Shown in pieces: positions 14,198-21,546 of a DNA stretch of 22,644 nt. Origin of the DNA: CAZFAP01 sp964516325. Lineage in GTDB: Bacteria > Auribacterota > JABMQX01. Location: contig CAZFAP010000070.1 of NCBI GenBank assembly GCA_964516325.1, positions 1 to 22,644 on the forward strand, in the 5' to 3' direction. How positions within the stretch are numbered: position 1 is the stretch's first letter; every line of letters begins with the position of its first letter. The notes beneath the pieces are model-generated. The model did no database searches. It was not told where the DNA came from and saw only the letters and a list, made by a program, of their open reading frames with translations. A program made the translations under genes and the position numbers.

Positions 14198-15199
14198 GTG
14201 TCCCTCGAAACCGACAGAGTAAATGCTCAACTCAACGCTGTCTCACCCGAGCATGATATGCGACCTGAGTTTACAGGAAGATACCTGATATCCCTCTCCG
14301 CCATACTTGCGTGCGTCTTCATCAGCATGGCTATGCTGAGCGGACCCCTCAAGGAGTCGGGCGATGACCTTGACCTCTCCAGGGGAGGGTTCGCCTCGGT
14401 CTATCTCGCCGTCTTTGGCGTCGTGATTCTCTACGGGGCGCATCTCACCGCGAGGTTCCTCTCGGATGAAACCTGGCGGAAAATGGATGACTATGTTCGC
14501 GACGTGGGATGGTCCATTCTTGATGCGTTTGCTGTGCTATTCCTGTTTCTGTCGCTGCCAATCGTCGCTGGATTCTTGATTTCGCTCCCGTCGGGGTCTT
14601 CTGGCAGCCGTGATGAAATTACAGTCGAGAACGTGGTCGCCGTCATCCTCTCTCAGTTGGTTGTTTTGCTTTTCGCCGTCCAAATCCTCAGACAAAAGGG
14701 GTCCCGTTTCGGGGAGGGCATGGGTCTGAACCTGCGACCCTATCGCCGTCTCCTCCTCGCTGGCGTGATTGCCTATCTTGCTTTCCAACCCCTGTTGGTC
14801 ATCTACACGGCCATTATCCGGGCGGTTTTCTTTCAGTTCAGCGTGCCTATTCGTGACCATCCCGTTGTGGATGTGTTTTCCAAGCGCGGGGCAGCGGACC
14901 TCAAGGTCGTGTTGACTCTTTCCGTTGGCTTGTCTGCTCCGTTTTTTGAGGAAATATTCTTTCGCGGCTTTCTGTACCGGGCTTTGCGAACAAAAATGGC
15001 GTCGTGGCTCGTCATCGGATTGAGTTCCGTGCTGTTCGCGGCGGTTCATCCCGAGTTCTACGTGGCGGGCCGAGTTTTCCCTCTCGGAGTGCTCCTCGCA
15101 TATCTGATGGAAAAGACAGGCTCGGTGATACCGTGCATCGTCGTGCACTTTCTCACGAACGGAATGACGCTTCTGCTATTGTTCCTTGCGGAGATGTGA
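14198..15199 (+). CDS. CPBP-family intramembrane metalloprotease
   Basis: A multi-pass membrane protein of the CPBP/CAAX (Abi) protease family, which cleaves or processes membrane-associated substrates. All three motifs are intact in the C-terminal third: EEIFFR (Glu251, Glu252, Arg256), FAAVH with His284, and HFLTN (His317, Asn321). N-terminal helices lie at about 29-47, 65-82, 108-130 and 146-164, with more around 187-211 and 235-250. The GTG at 14198 is taken as start; ATG at 14258 (residue 21) is an alternative, and neither has a strong Shine-Dalgarno. It leads a run of plus-strand genes, with mtnA 63 nt downstream. The physiological substrate is unknown. Confidence 0.87.
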   Translation: MSLETDRVNAQLNAVSPEHDMRPEFTGRYLISLSAILACVFISMAMLSGPLKESGDDLDLSRGGFASVYLAVFGVVILYGAHLTARFLSDETWRKMDDYVRDVGWSILDAFAVLFLFLSLPIVAGFLISLPSGSSGSRDEITVENVVAVILSQLVVLLFAVQILRQKGSRFGEGMGLNLRPYRRLLLAGVIAYLAFQPLLVIYTAIIRAVFFQFSVPIRDHPVVDVFSKRGAADLKVVLTLSVGLSAPFFEEIFFRGFLYRALRTKMASWLVIGLSSVLFAAVHPEFYVAGRVFPLGVLLAYLMEKTGSVIPCIVVHFLTNGMTLLLLFLAEM

Positions 15200-15262
15200 T
15201 TGCGCAGACGCGCCTTTGACACAAGGGAGGCATTCAGGCGTTATTGATCTTGAAGGACCAAT

Positions 15263-16306
15263 ATGAGAAGTCCAGTTGAGCCAATCGAGTGGAGCGGGGG
15301 CCGCCTCGTGCTCCTTGACCAGACGCTCCTTCCGACAGAAGTAAGGAGAGTCACTTGTTCGAGCCCGGAGGAGGTTCGCGACGCGATCCGCAGACTGGCC
15401 GTTCGCGGGGCGCCACTGATTGGCATCGCCGCCGCCTACGGCGTTGTGCTCGGCGTCCAAGCCTCCAAGGCGAAGACCCGCCAGGAGCTGATAAGAGATG
15501 TTGAACAAGCTGCCACCCAAATCGGCTCCGCACGCCCGACCGCGGTCAACCTGTTCTGGGCGCTCGAACGAATGAAGTCCGTTCTCGTGCGAAACCCGAC
15601 CGACGATGTTTCGGCTCTTAAAGAGATGCTCCTTCGAGAAGCCCACTCGGTCCTTGAGGAAGATAGGCGAACCTGCCGCCAGATAGGTCTTCATGGCGCT
15701 GAATTGATTGAGGATGGGGACACAGTCCTGACGCACTGCAACGCCGGCGGCCTTGCCACCTCCGGCTACGGGACTGCCCTTGCCGCCATTTTCGTCGCCA
15801 TCGAGCAGGGAAAGAAAATCAGAGTCTATGTGGACGAGACGAGACCGCTTCTCCAGGGGGCACGTTTGACCGCATGGGAGCTCCTCCAAGCTGGCATAGA
15901 CACCACGGTCATCTGCGACAGCATGGCGGGACTGGTCATGAGAGAAGGGAAGGTAAGCCTTATTATCACCGGCGCCGACAGAATCGCCAGAAATGGGGAT
16001 ACCGCCAACAAAATCGGCACCTATTCCTTAGCGCTTCTTGCCGACGCTCACGGTGTCCCATTCTACGTTGCCGCCCCGAAGTCCACTTTCGACATGACTT
16101 TGAAGTCCGGGGAAGAGATTCCCATCGAGCAGAGAGCTCCGGAAGAGGTCACAAGCTTTGGAGGCAAACGCGTCGCCCCAGAGGGCGTGAAGGCCTATAA
16201 TCCGGCATTTGATGTTACGCCGCATCGCCTCATCCGCGGTATAATCACAGAAGACGGAGTTGTGTCGCCTCCTTACGAGGCAAACCTCCAGAAGTTGTTC
16301 GGCTGA
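15263..16306 (+). CDS. mtnA: S-methyl-5-thioribose-1-phosphate isomerase
   Basis: MtnA converts methylthioribose-1-phosphate to methylthioribulose-1-phosphate in the methionine salvage pathway. The 347 residues include RRLAVRGAPLIGIAAAYG near 43-60, THCNAGGLATSGYGTA with catalytic Cys159, and ITGADRIARNGDTANKIGT with catalytic Asp239, matching the Cys160/Asp240 pair of the Bacillus subtilis enzyme. AAGGA stands 6 nt before the ATG. No other methionine salvage gene is present in the window, so the downstream pathway cannot be judged; some bacteria use MtnA in other MTA or 5'-deoxyribose shunts. Homologous eIF2B-like subunits lack this cysteine context. Confidence 0.95.
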   Translation: MRSPVEPIEWSGGRLVLLDQTLLPTEVRRVTCSSPEEVRDAIRRLAVRGAPLIGIAAAYGVVLGVQASKAKTRQELIRDVEQAATQIGSARPTAVNLFWALERMKSVLVRNPTDDVSALKEMLLREAHSVLEEDRRTCRQIGLHGAELIEDGDTVLTHCNAGGLATSGYGTALAAIFVAIEQGKKIRVYVDETRPLLQGARLTAWELLQAGIDTTVICDSMAGLVMREGKVSLIITGADRIARNGDTANKIGTYSLALLADAHGVPFYVAAPKSTFDMTLKSGEEIPIEQRAPEEVTSFGGKRVAPEGVKAYNPAFDVTPHRLIRGIITEDGVVSPPYEANLQKLFG

Positions 16307-16366
16307 ACGCGGTTGGGCACGTTCCCGACGCCCGTCGTGCCATTGTCCTCAACGGAATAACTCCCC

Positions 16367-17395
16367 ATGACGCATGCCAGAAACAAGGATATGTCAAGCC
16401 TCGCCAATTTCGGCGAACTTCAGCTCATTGAGAGAATCCGCGAGAAAGTAGCCGCCCAGGCCGGCGAACCGGTGCGAAAAGCTGCCGTCCTGGAGGGAAT
16501 CGGAGATGACACCGCGGTTCTGAAGTGGGGAAAGGGGCCGGACCTTCTCCTGCTGACTTGCGACACCCTCGTCGAGGGAATCCATTTCCTGAAGAGCACG
16601 CCTCGTTTCAAGGTCGGCTGGAAAGCTATGGCGTCCAACCTGAGCGACATCGCCGCCATGGGCGGCATCCCCGAATACGCCGTGGTTTCGCTCGGATGCC
16701 CCGCTCGAACAGCGGTCCCCGAAATAGACGAGCTTTACGCCGGAATGATAAAGCTGGCTGACCGTTTCGGGGTGATTATTGTCGGAGGGGATACCGTCGA
16801 GTCTCCGCACTCTTTAGTCCTAACCGTCGCCCTCACCGGCAAGGTCGAAAAGAAATGCTACGTAAGCCGCTCGGGCGCCCGTCCGGGAGACCTCCTATGC
16901 GTTACAGGCAGTCTGGGAGGGTCGCTCCTCGGAAAGCACCTCGACTTTCTCCCCCGCGTCGCCGAGGGACGATTTTTGGCGACAAATTGTTTCCCGACCG
17001 CCATGATTGATGTCAGCGACGGGCTGGCGACGGATGCGATGAAAATGATGCGAGCCAGCGCAACCACAGCCGAGCTTTACGCCAAAGCCATCCCTGTCTC
17101 AGAGGCAGCTATCCGCTCCGCCAGACGGAAGAAAGTCTCTCCCTTACAGAAGGCGCTCTATGATGGGGAGGATTTCGAACTCCTGTTCACTCTGCGAAAA
17201 GAAAAAGCCGATGAGTGCCTTGCGCTCTTTCGTAAGAATTTCTCAACGCCAGTAACGGCAATCGGTAGAGTGAAGAAGGGACGAGGCAAGCCCGTTCTCC
17301 TGAACGAGGACGGCAAAGCCATTGTCATTGAGCCGGGAGGTTATGAGCACTTTAAGAAAAAGCCCGCCAAAGCGACCGGCGCCAATAAGGCGTAA
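16367..17395 (+). CDS. thiL: Thiamine-monophosphate kinase
   Basis: ThiL phosphorylates thiamine monophosphate to the active cofactor thiamine diphosphate. It has 342 residues with the AIR synthase-like fold. Motifs include GDDTAVL from 46, DTLVEGIHF at 66-74, NLSDIAAMGG at 91-100, GGDTVES at 140-146, IDVSDGLATD at 214-223, and YDGEDFELLF in the C-terminal domain. The ATG at 16391 (residue 9), with AAGGAT very close, is an alternative start, since homology begins around SSLANFGELQLI. tsaE follows after 13 nt, a common pairing in bacterial genomes. No TPP riboswitch is visible in the 60-nt upstream spacer. Confidence 0.95.
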   Translation: MTHARNKDMSSLANFGELQLIERIREKVAAQAGEPVRKAAVLEGIGDDTAVLKWGKGPDLLLLTCDTLVEGIHFLKSTPRFKVGWKAMASNLSDIAAMGGIPEYAVVSLGCPARTAVPEIDELYAGMIKLADRFGVIIVGGDTVESPHSLVLTVALTGKVEKKCYVSRSGARPGDLLCVTGSLGGSLLGKHLDFLPRVAEGRFLATNCFPTAMIDVSDGLATDAMKMMRASATTAELYAKAIPVSEAAIRSARRKKVSPLQKALYDGEDFELLFTLRKEKADECLALFRKNFSTPVTAIGRVKKGRGKPVLLNEDGKAIVIEPGGYEHFKKKPAKATGANKA

Positions 17396-17408
17396 GGGGG
17401 CATCCGCT

Positions 17409-17882
17409 ATGCCGCCAACCAGTCCCCTTTCCTCCGGAACCTGGATCACCCGCAGCGAATCCCAGACAATTGACCTTGGAAAAGCCCTCGCGCAGTCCCT
17501 CAGAAAGGGAGACGTTGTCGCGTTTTACGGTGAGCTCGGATCGGGCAAAACCACTTTCATCAAAGGATTAGCTGTGGGCTTGGGCGCCGAGAACCCAAAG
17601 GGAGTCCGGAGCCCCACGTTTGTCCTTTTGAATCTGTACAAGGGAACGCTGCCCATCTATCATATTGATTTGTACAGAGTCCAAAGCGTCGAAAGAATCC
17701 GCGACATCGGGTACGAAGAATACGCCTTAGGCGATGGAATCACCGCGATCGAATGGGCTGAGAAGGCGGAGCAGCTTCTCTCCAACCGCACGATAAGAAT
17801 CCGGCTGAGAACCCTCGGCAAAAGGACGAGAGAAATCCGGGTGGAGTTTCCGAAGGAGGACAATCCGAGTTCTTCGCGGTAG
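17409..17882 (+). CDS. tsaE: tRNA threonylcarbamoyladenosine biosynthesis ATPase TsaE
   Basis: TsaE is the ATPase that resets the TsaB-TsaD complex during synthesis of the t6A modification on ANN-decoding tRNAs. The 157 residues match the family size. Walker A is GELGSGKTT at 41-49, the switch-I SPTF at 68-71, the HIDLYR motif at 85-90, and AIEWAEKA at 113-120. The frame is open back to 17322 inside thiL, but the ATG at 17409 is chosen because AAGGGGG lies 8 nt upstream and the gene then starts just after thiL. TsaB and TsaD are not in the window. Confidence 0.95.
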   Translation: MPPTSPLSSGTWITRSESQTIDLGKALAQSLRKGDVVAFYGELGSGKTTFIKGLAVGLGAENPKGVRSPTFVLLNLYKGTLPIYHIDLYRVQSVERIRDIGYEEYALGDGITAIEWAEKAEQLLSNRTIRIRLRTLGKRTREIRVEFPKEDNPSSSR

Positions 17883-17901
17883 CAGGACTTGCTGCGCAGT
17901 C

Positions 17902-18597
17902 ATGAACTGCAGGAAACATCCCGAAAAACCAGCGACAGGCCAATGTGCAGGCTGCGGGGAGGAGTTCTGCGAGGATTGCCTCTCTCAGTTCAGCGGGAAA
18001 GAGTATTGCGCCGCCTGCCTGAAAGCTGAAGCAGCCCTGGCCTCCGCTCGCCTCGCAGGGGGAGGCGACGAACTGGCGCGTATGAAAAAAGCGATGATCG
18101 GCTGCGCGGTGGTCCTGATGGCGCTGGTAATGATACCTATGGTGCTGCTAATATATCCGATGTTCAAGCTGGGGGACATCGGCCGCTGCCGCGACAATCT
18201 CAAGAGAATCCACAGGGCGTTGGTCACTTATGCTGAGCAGAATGACGGGCAGTTCCCCCCGGACAACAACGGCTTGAAGCCCCTCTTCACAGGAGGCTGT
18301 CTGGCAGACGCGGGGGTCTTCCGTTGCCCCGGCGCCAAAGGAGTCTTCGGGGAAATGGGGGACCTCGCAAGCCCTGCGGCAAGCGCCAGGTCGTTTCCGC
18401 CGGGGTCGAGCTACCTCTACCAGGGAGGCTTGACGCTCCCCAGAAGAGGAGAAGCGTATAAGCCTCTTCTCTGGGACAGAAGCACCCGGAATCACCGCGG
18501 CAAAGGGATCAACGTGTTGCGAACCGACGGAAACGTCAGGTTCGAGACGAAAGGGCTTTCACGGATCAGGCTTCGCAGAATCGGGAAGGACCGGTGA
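17902..18597 (+). CDS. Zinc-finger, membrane helix and pseudopilin-like C-terminal domain fusion
   Basis: This 231-residue protein has three parts. Residues 1-40 form a B-box-like Cys/His cluster (Cys3, His6, Cys15, Cys18, Cys23, Cys26, Cys36, Cys39), probably binding two zinc ions on the cytoplasmic side. Residues 64-88 are one membrane helix. Residues 95-215 resemble the soluble part of type II pseudopilin/DUF1559-like proteins: CRDNLKRIHRALVTYAEQND, a FRCPGAKG segment, and NHRGKGINVLRTDGNVRF, which fits the H-x9-DG motif with one extra residue. There is no prepilin peptidase site. The fused arrangement suggests a membrane sensor or scaffold rather than a pilin; function unknown. It follows tsaE by 19 nt and precedes the Yip1-like gene by 33 nt. 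Confidence 0.8.
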   Translation: MNCRKHPEKPATGQCAGCGEEFCEDCLSQFSGKEYCAACLKAEAALASARLAGGGDELARMKKAMIGCAVVLMALVMIPMVLLIYPMFKLGDIGRCRDNLKRIHRALVTYAEQNDGQFPPDNNGLKPLFTGGCLADAGVFRCPGAKGVFGEMGDLASPAASARSFPPGSSYLYQGGLTLPRRGEAYKPLLWDRSTRNHRGKGINVLRTDGNVRFETKGLSRIRLRRIGKDR

Positions 18598-18630
18598 GAC
18601 CCTCCCGGTCCCCCACAGGGAAACCGAAGA

Positions 18631-20016
18631 ATGAAAACCTCACGCCAGGAGCAGATTGCCAGAGTGGAGCATTTCGCGTCTCTCTGGGAGCGCCTCTTCA
18701 ACCTCTATCTCAACGAGGACCAGTTCGAGGACATCAGCGCCGCCAGGGAAAACGAATTCCTTTCCCTGGAGGGCACGATCATGGAGGAGCTGGCGGCCGT
18801 TGCCGAGTTCGAAGAAGGGCGGTTCGCACTCGTTGATGAGGTAACGTCCGTCATCAACGAAGCGGTATCCCTCCGTCATCTGAAAGAGCAATCCGATTTC
18901 CAGGTCAGGAGGCGCAAAGAGAGAAGTCGCCAGGTCTTGGACCTCGTCGGAAAGGTCAACAAATTCGTCGCCGAGAGAGACACGACAACCGCAAAGAAAG
19001 AGAAAGAGCTCGAGGTCAGACTTTCAAGACCTTTCTGGGACCCGGAAAAGGGGAAGTTCGGAGTCATTCTTGGGCGAATCGTAGCCTCCCCAGCTCGTTT
19101 CTTCTCGGCGATTCGGCTTGCGGGGCAGGCAAGAAAGGCCAATTCCTTCCTCCTTGCTCTATTGTCCATCCTGATGATGGGTTGCGTAATCACGGTTGCG
19201 GCGTTCAATGCCCAGACCGCCCGGATGATTTCCTACAATTTCTGCCTCGAATCGGGAATTGTGACCAGCGATGGGAATCTCGGCGCCAAGGTTCTTATCT
19301 GGGTTTTCGTCGCGGTTGGCGCCGTCATACTTAGCCTCGCGGCAGCTATCAGCGCAGCCATCCTGGCGCAGGTCCTCACCCTATTGATGCACATCGGGTT
19401 CAAGCTCGCCGGCGCCAAGGGGGATATGGTAGCTTCCCACAAGGTCGTGTCGTTTGGCTTAGCTCCTCTCTTGCTCCTGGTCCTCATTCCGACTCTCAGC
19501 TACCTCGTGAAAACGGCCGATCTTTCGGCCTCGGTCGTAGTGGTGCTGCCGGTGCTGGTAGTTTGTTGCACGGCGCTCCTGCAAATCGTCGGCGTCAACA
19601 AGATTCACGGGACTTCCCCCGCCGCCAGCACGGTCGGCTGGCTGGTCGGGATGGTCCTTTTTGCAGCCGTCACGTTCGGCGGACTCTGGGTATGGCACTA
19701 TTCCCTTGACGTGCTTCCGCCTCTTTCCGGGAAATACGTTTACGTGACAGCCAAGGAGACCGAGATGGTCGGAGAGCAGGAGGCCGCCCGCAGAGTGCGC
19801 AAAGGGCAAGTTTTCAAGTTTGTTGACGAGAAAGGCAATTTCTACACCGTCCGGTCGGGCAAGGACGAGGGGAGGATAAGGAAGAAGGATGCGAAGCTCC
19901 GAGAAGGTTCCGTCTGGTCTTTGCCTGGATTTCTCGTTGAGAGTTCGTTCGGACGGATCGAAGCTCTCGTGGACCGATTGAGCCGCGAGATTAAGAAGGA
20001 AGCCAGGGGAGGCTGA
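18631..20016 (+). CDS. Yip1-like multi-pass membrane protein with SH3-like C-terminus
   Basis: A 461-residue protein of uncertain function. Residues 1-135 are hydrophilic and helical, with likely coiled coil and a basic stretch, RRRKERSR. The Yip1-type entry ASPARFFSAIRLAG at 152-165 leads to about five membrane regions (171-193, 221-253, 273-292, 298-318, 335-357). Residues 366-424 look like a bacterial SH3-type beta domain (YVYVTAKETEM, VRKGQVFKFVDEKGNFYTVR), then a short helical tail. The SH3-like part would face the side opposite the N-terminal coil if the number of helices is odd. It begins 33 nt after the zinc-finger fusion gene, and its stop overlaps the epimerase start by 1 nt, so the three are probably one transcript. 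Confidence 0.8.
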   Translation: MKTSRQEQIARVEHFASLWERLFNLYLNEDQFEDISAARENEFLSLEGTIMEELAAVAEFEEGRFALVDEVTSVINEAVSLRHLKEQSDFQVRRRKERSRQVLDLVGKVNKFVAERDTTTAKKEKELEVRLSRPFWDPEKGKFGVILGRIVASPARFFSAIRLAGQARKANSFLLALLSILMMGCVITVAAFNAQTARMISYNFCLESGIVTSDGNLGAKVLIWVFVAVGAVILSLAAAISAAILAQVLTLLMHIGFKLAGAKGDMVASHKVVSFGLAPLLLLVLIPTLSYLVKTADLSASVVVVLPVLVVCCTALLQIVGVNKIHGTSPAASTVGWLVGMVLFAAVTFGGLWVWHYSLDVLPPLSGKYVYVTAKETEMVGEQEAARRVRKGQVFKFVDEKGNFYTVRSGKDEGRIRKKDAKLREGSVWSLPGFLVESSFGRIEALVDRLSREIKKEARGG

Positions 20017-20975
20017 TGAAGACGAAGAGCATCCTCGTTACCGGCGGAGCGGGGTTCATCGGCTCTCACCTGGTCGAGAGGCTTGTTGGCCTCGGCAAGA
20101 GCGTCGTTTGCCTCGACAACTTCGACCCCTTCTATGACCCCGCCATCAAGAGAGCCAACGTTCGGCCCTCCCTCGACAACCCCAATTTCACTCTCATAGA
20201 AGGAGACATCCGCGACGCCTCCCTTCTCGCGAGGATTTTCGAATCCCACGATATTGAAATCGTCGTCCATCTTGCCGCAATGGCGGGAGTGCGCCCGTCT
20301 GTCGAGAATCCACAACTCTACAACCAGGTCAACGTCATTGGAACGACGAGCCTCCTCCTGGAATGCTGTCGCGCAAAAGTGGAGAAATTCGTCTTCGGCT
20401 CCTCTTCGTCCGTGTACGGTCTCAACGATGAAGTGCCCTTCTCCGAGGATGCCGCCGTCGGGAGAACCGCCTCCCCCTACGGCGCCACGAAGCTCGCTGG
20501 CGAGGTTCTCTGCCACACCTACCATCATCTTTACAGTATTCCCACAATCTGCCTTCGATTTTTCACCGTCTATGGCCCCCGGCAGCGTCCGGAAATGGCC
20601 ATCCACAAATTCATTCGCCTCATCCACGCGGGCGAGGAGGCGCCGCTCTTCGGCGACGGGAGTTCCCGTCGGGATTACACGTATGTTGACGACATAGTGG
20701 ACGGCGTCGTGGCGGCCGTTGACTGCCCCTGTCAATTCGAGATAGTCAATCTGGGAGGGTCAAGAACGACCTCTCTTCTCGACCTGGTCCGTCTGATCGC
20801 ATCCTCTCTCGGCAAAAAAGCCAGAATCAGGTTTCTTCCGCCTCAAATGGGGGATGTTCCGATAACCTTTGCCAGCATCGAGAAAGCGGGGAGACTTCTT
20901 GGATTCCAGCCCGGCGTCCCGATTGAAGAGGGAATCGAGCGCATGGTGCAATGGTTTGTGCAGCGTCGTGTTTAG
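20016..20975 (+). CDS. NAD-dependent sugar-nucleotide epimerase (UDP-glucuronate 4-epimerase-like)
   Basis: An extended short-chain dehydrogenase of 319 residues. The NAD motif GGAGFIG is at 10-16, the serine cluster of the active site at 129-132 (SSSSVYG), and catalytic Tyr155/Lys159 in SPYGATK. RRDYTYVDDIVDG at 218-230 is the conserved substrate-domain segment. DNFDPFYDPAIKRANV resembles UDP-glucuronate 4-epimerases of capsule or LPS pathways, although dTDP- or UDP-hexose substrates cannot be excluded. It starts within the preceding stop codon (TGATG), with AGGGGAGG upstream, and is translationally coupled. The frame after its TAG stop encodes a short cysteine motif, discussed under findings. 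Confidence 0.9.
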   Translation: MKTKSILVTGGAGFIGSHLVERLVGLGKSVVCLDNFDPFYDPAIKRANVRPSLDNPNFTLIEGDIRDASLLARIFESHDIEIVVHLAAMAGVRPSVENPQLYNQVNVIGTTSLLLECCRAKVEKFVFGSSSSVYGLNDEVPFSEDAAVGRTASPYGATKLAGEVLCHTYHHLYSIPTICLRFFTVYGPRQRPEMAIHKFIRLIHAGEEAPLFGDGSSRRDYTYVDDIVDGVVAAVDCPCQFEIVNLGGSRTTSLLDLVRLIASSLGKKARIRFLPPQMGDVPITFASIEKAGRLLGFQPGVPIEEGIERMVQWFVQRRV

Positions 20976-21078
20976 GCGAAGTTCCTTTGCCCGTGTGGTT
21001 CCGGCAAGCATCCATAAAGGGTGACGATGTGGTAGGTATGCGGCGCCCGACGGGGCGAAAAAAAATTGCATTTCAATC
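20976..21078. other. Short spacer with a SEC-C-like coding remnant after the epimerase stop
   Basis: Directly after the TAG, the same frame reads AKFLCPCGSGKHP then TAA (20976-21017). CPCGSGK is the core of the SEC-C zinc motif, but the distal CC or CH pair is missing. It may be a decayed domain or coincidence. An A-run (21057-21065) precedes the promoter of the small lysine-rich gene. Confidence 0.35.
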
Positions 21079-21105
21079 TTGACAAATTCTCGACGAGAGT
21101 ATAAG
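21079..21105 (+). promoter_or_regulatory. Sigma-70-like promoter for the 45-aa protein
   Basis: A perfect TTGACA (21079-21084) and TATAAG (21100-21105) are 15 bp apart, slightly short of the optimum, after an A/T-rich upstream stretch that could act as an UP element. Initiation would be near 21112. Alternatively the AAGGAG at 21103-21108 is a ribosome binding site for a GTG at 21112; both uses cannot hold in the same transcript. Confidence 0.6.
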
Positions 21106-21174
21106 GAGAACGTGAAGTTTTGTTGCAACCATTGTCCACCACAAACTGCCAGCCGGGAAAGGGGGTGAATTCAG

Positions 21175-21312
21175 GTGGCACAGAAAGTTGCAAAAGTGGG
21201 GGTGAAGAAGGAGCCCGGGTATCTGTATTTCGTGGATAAGGACGGCGACATTTCCAGGGCGAAGATGGCCCGCGGCGCCGCCAAGAAAAAGGCACCCAAG
21301 AAGAAGAAATAA
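21175..21312 (+). CDS. Small lysine-rich protein (45 aa), unknown function
   Basis: An unannotated short gene. The GTG at 21175 is preceded by AAAGGGGGTG, and the gene ends in TAA. The protein starts MAQKVAKVGVKKEPGYLYFV, then DKDGDISRAKMARGAA, and ends KKKAPKKKK. The central YLYFVDKDGDISRAKMARG looks like a compact beta-hairpin fold, and the tail is almost all lysine, typical of nucleic-acid or ribosome binding. I have a memory of similar KEPGYLYF-DKDGD-AKMARG small proteins in other environmental bacteria but cannot name a family. It has its own promoter and a strong terminator, so it is an independent, probably well-expressed unit. Confidence 0.85.
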   Translation: MAQKVAKVGVKKEPGYLYFVDKDGDISRAKMARGAAKKKAPKKKK

Positions 21313-21338
21313 CGCCCCCGCCCAAGTATTTGTTCGTG

Positions 21339-21380
21339 GCTCCTCCGGTGAGCTCCCTCGCCGGAGGAGCTTTTTTCTTT
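21339..21380 (+). terminator. Strong intrinsic terminator after the 45-aa gene
   Basis: GCTCCTCCGG (21339-21348) pairs perfectly with CCGGAGGAGC (21361-21370) around a 12-nt loop, directly followed by TTTTTTCTTT. It ends 26 nt after the stop codon and isolates the small gene from the downstream phosphoesterase gene. Confidence 0.93.
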
Positions 21381-21546
21381 GCGGACAGGCCCCGCACCCA
21401 CGAAGAGGACTCTTCGCCACGACAGGCACATTGATCACCCCGGCCTTTTGCGATTTGGCAGGAGTCCTCCCGGGCAGGCCTCTCGGCAGATGCTTCTTTG
21501 CGGAATGCGGACCCGGATGTTCCACGACGATGGAAGGGATTGTGTT

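Noticed and set aside
16307..16366. TPP riboswitch before thiL
   Set aside because: The 60-nt spacer is too short and lacks the THI-box core.
17322..17408. TsaE start inside thiL
   Set aside because: The ATG at 17409 has a good Shine-Dalgarno and gives the normal TsaE length without a long overlap.
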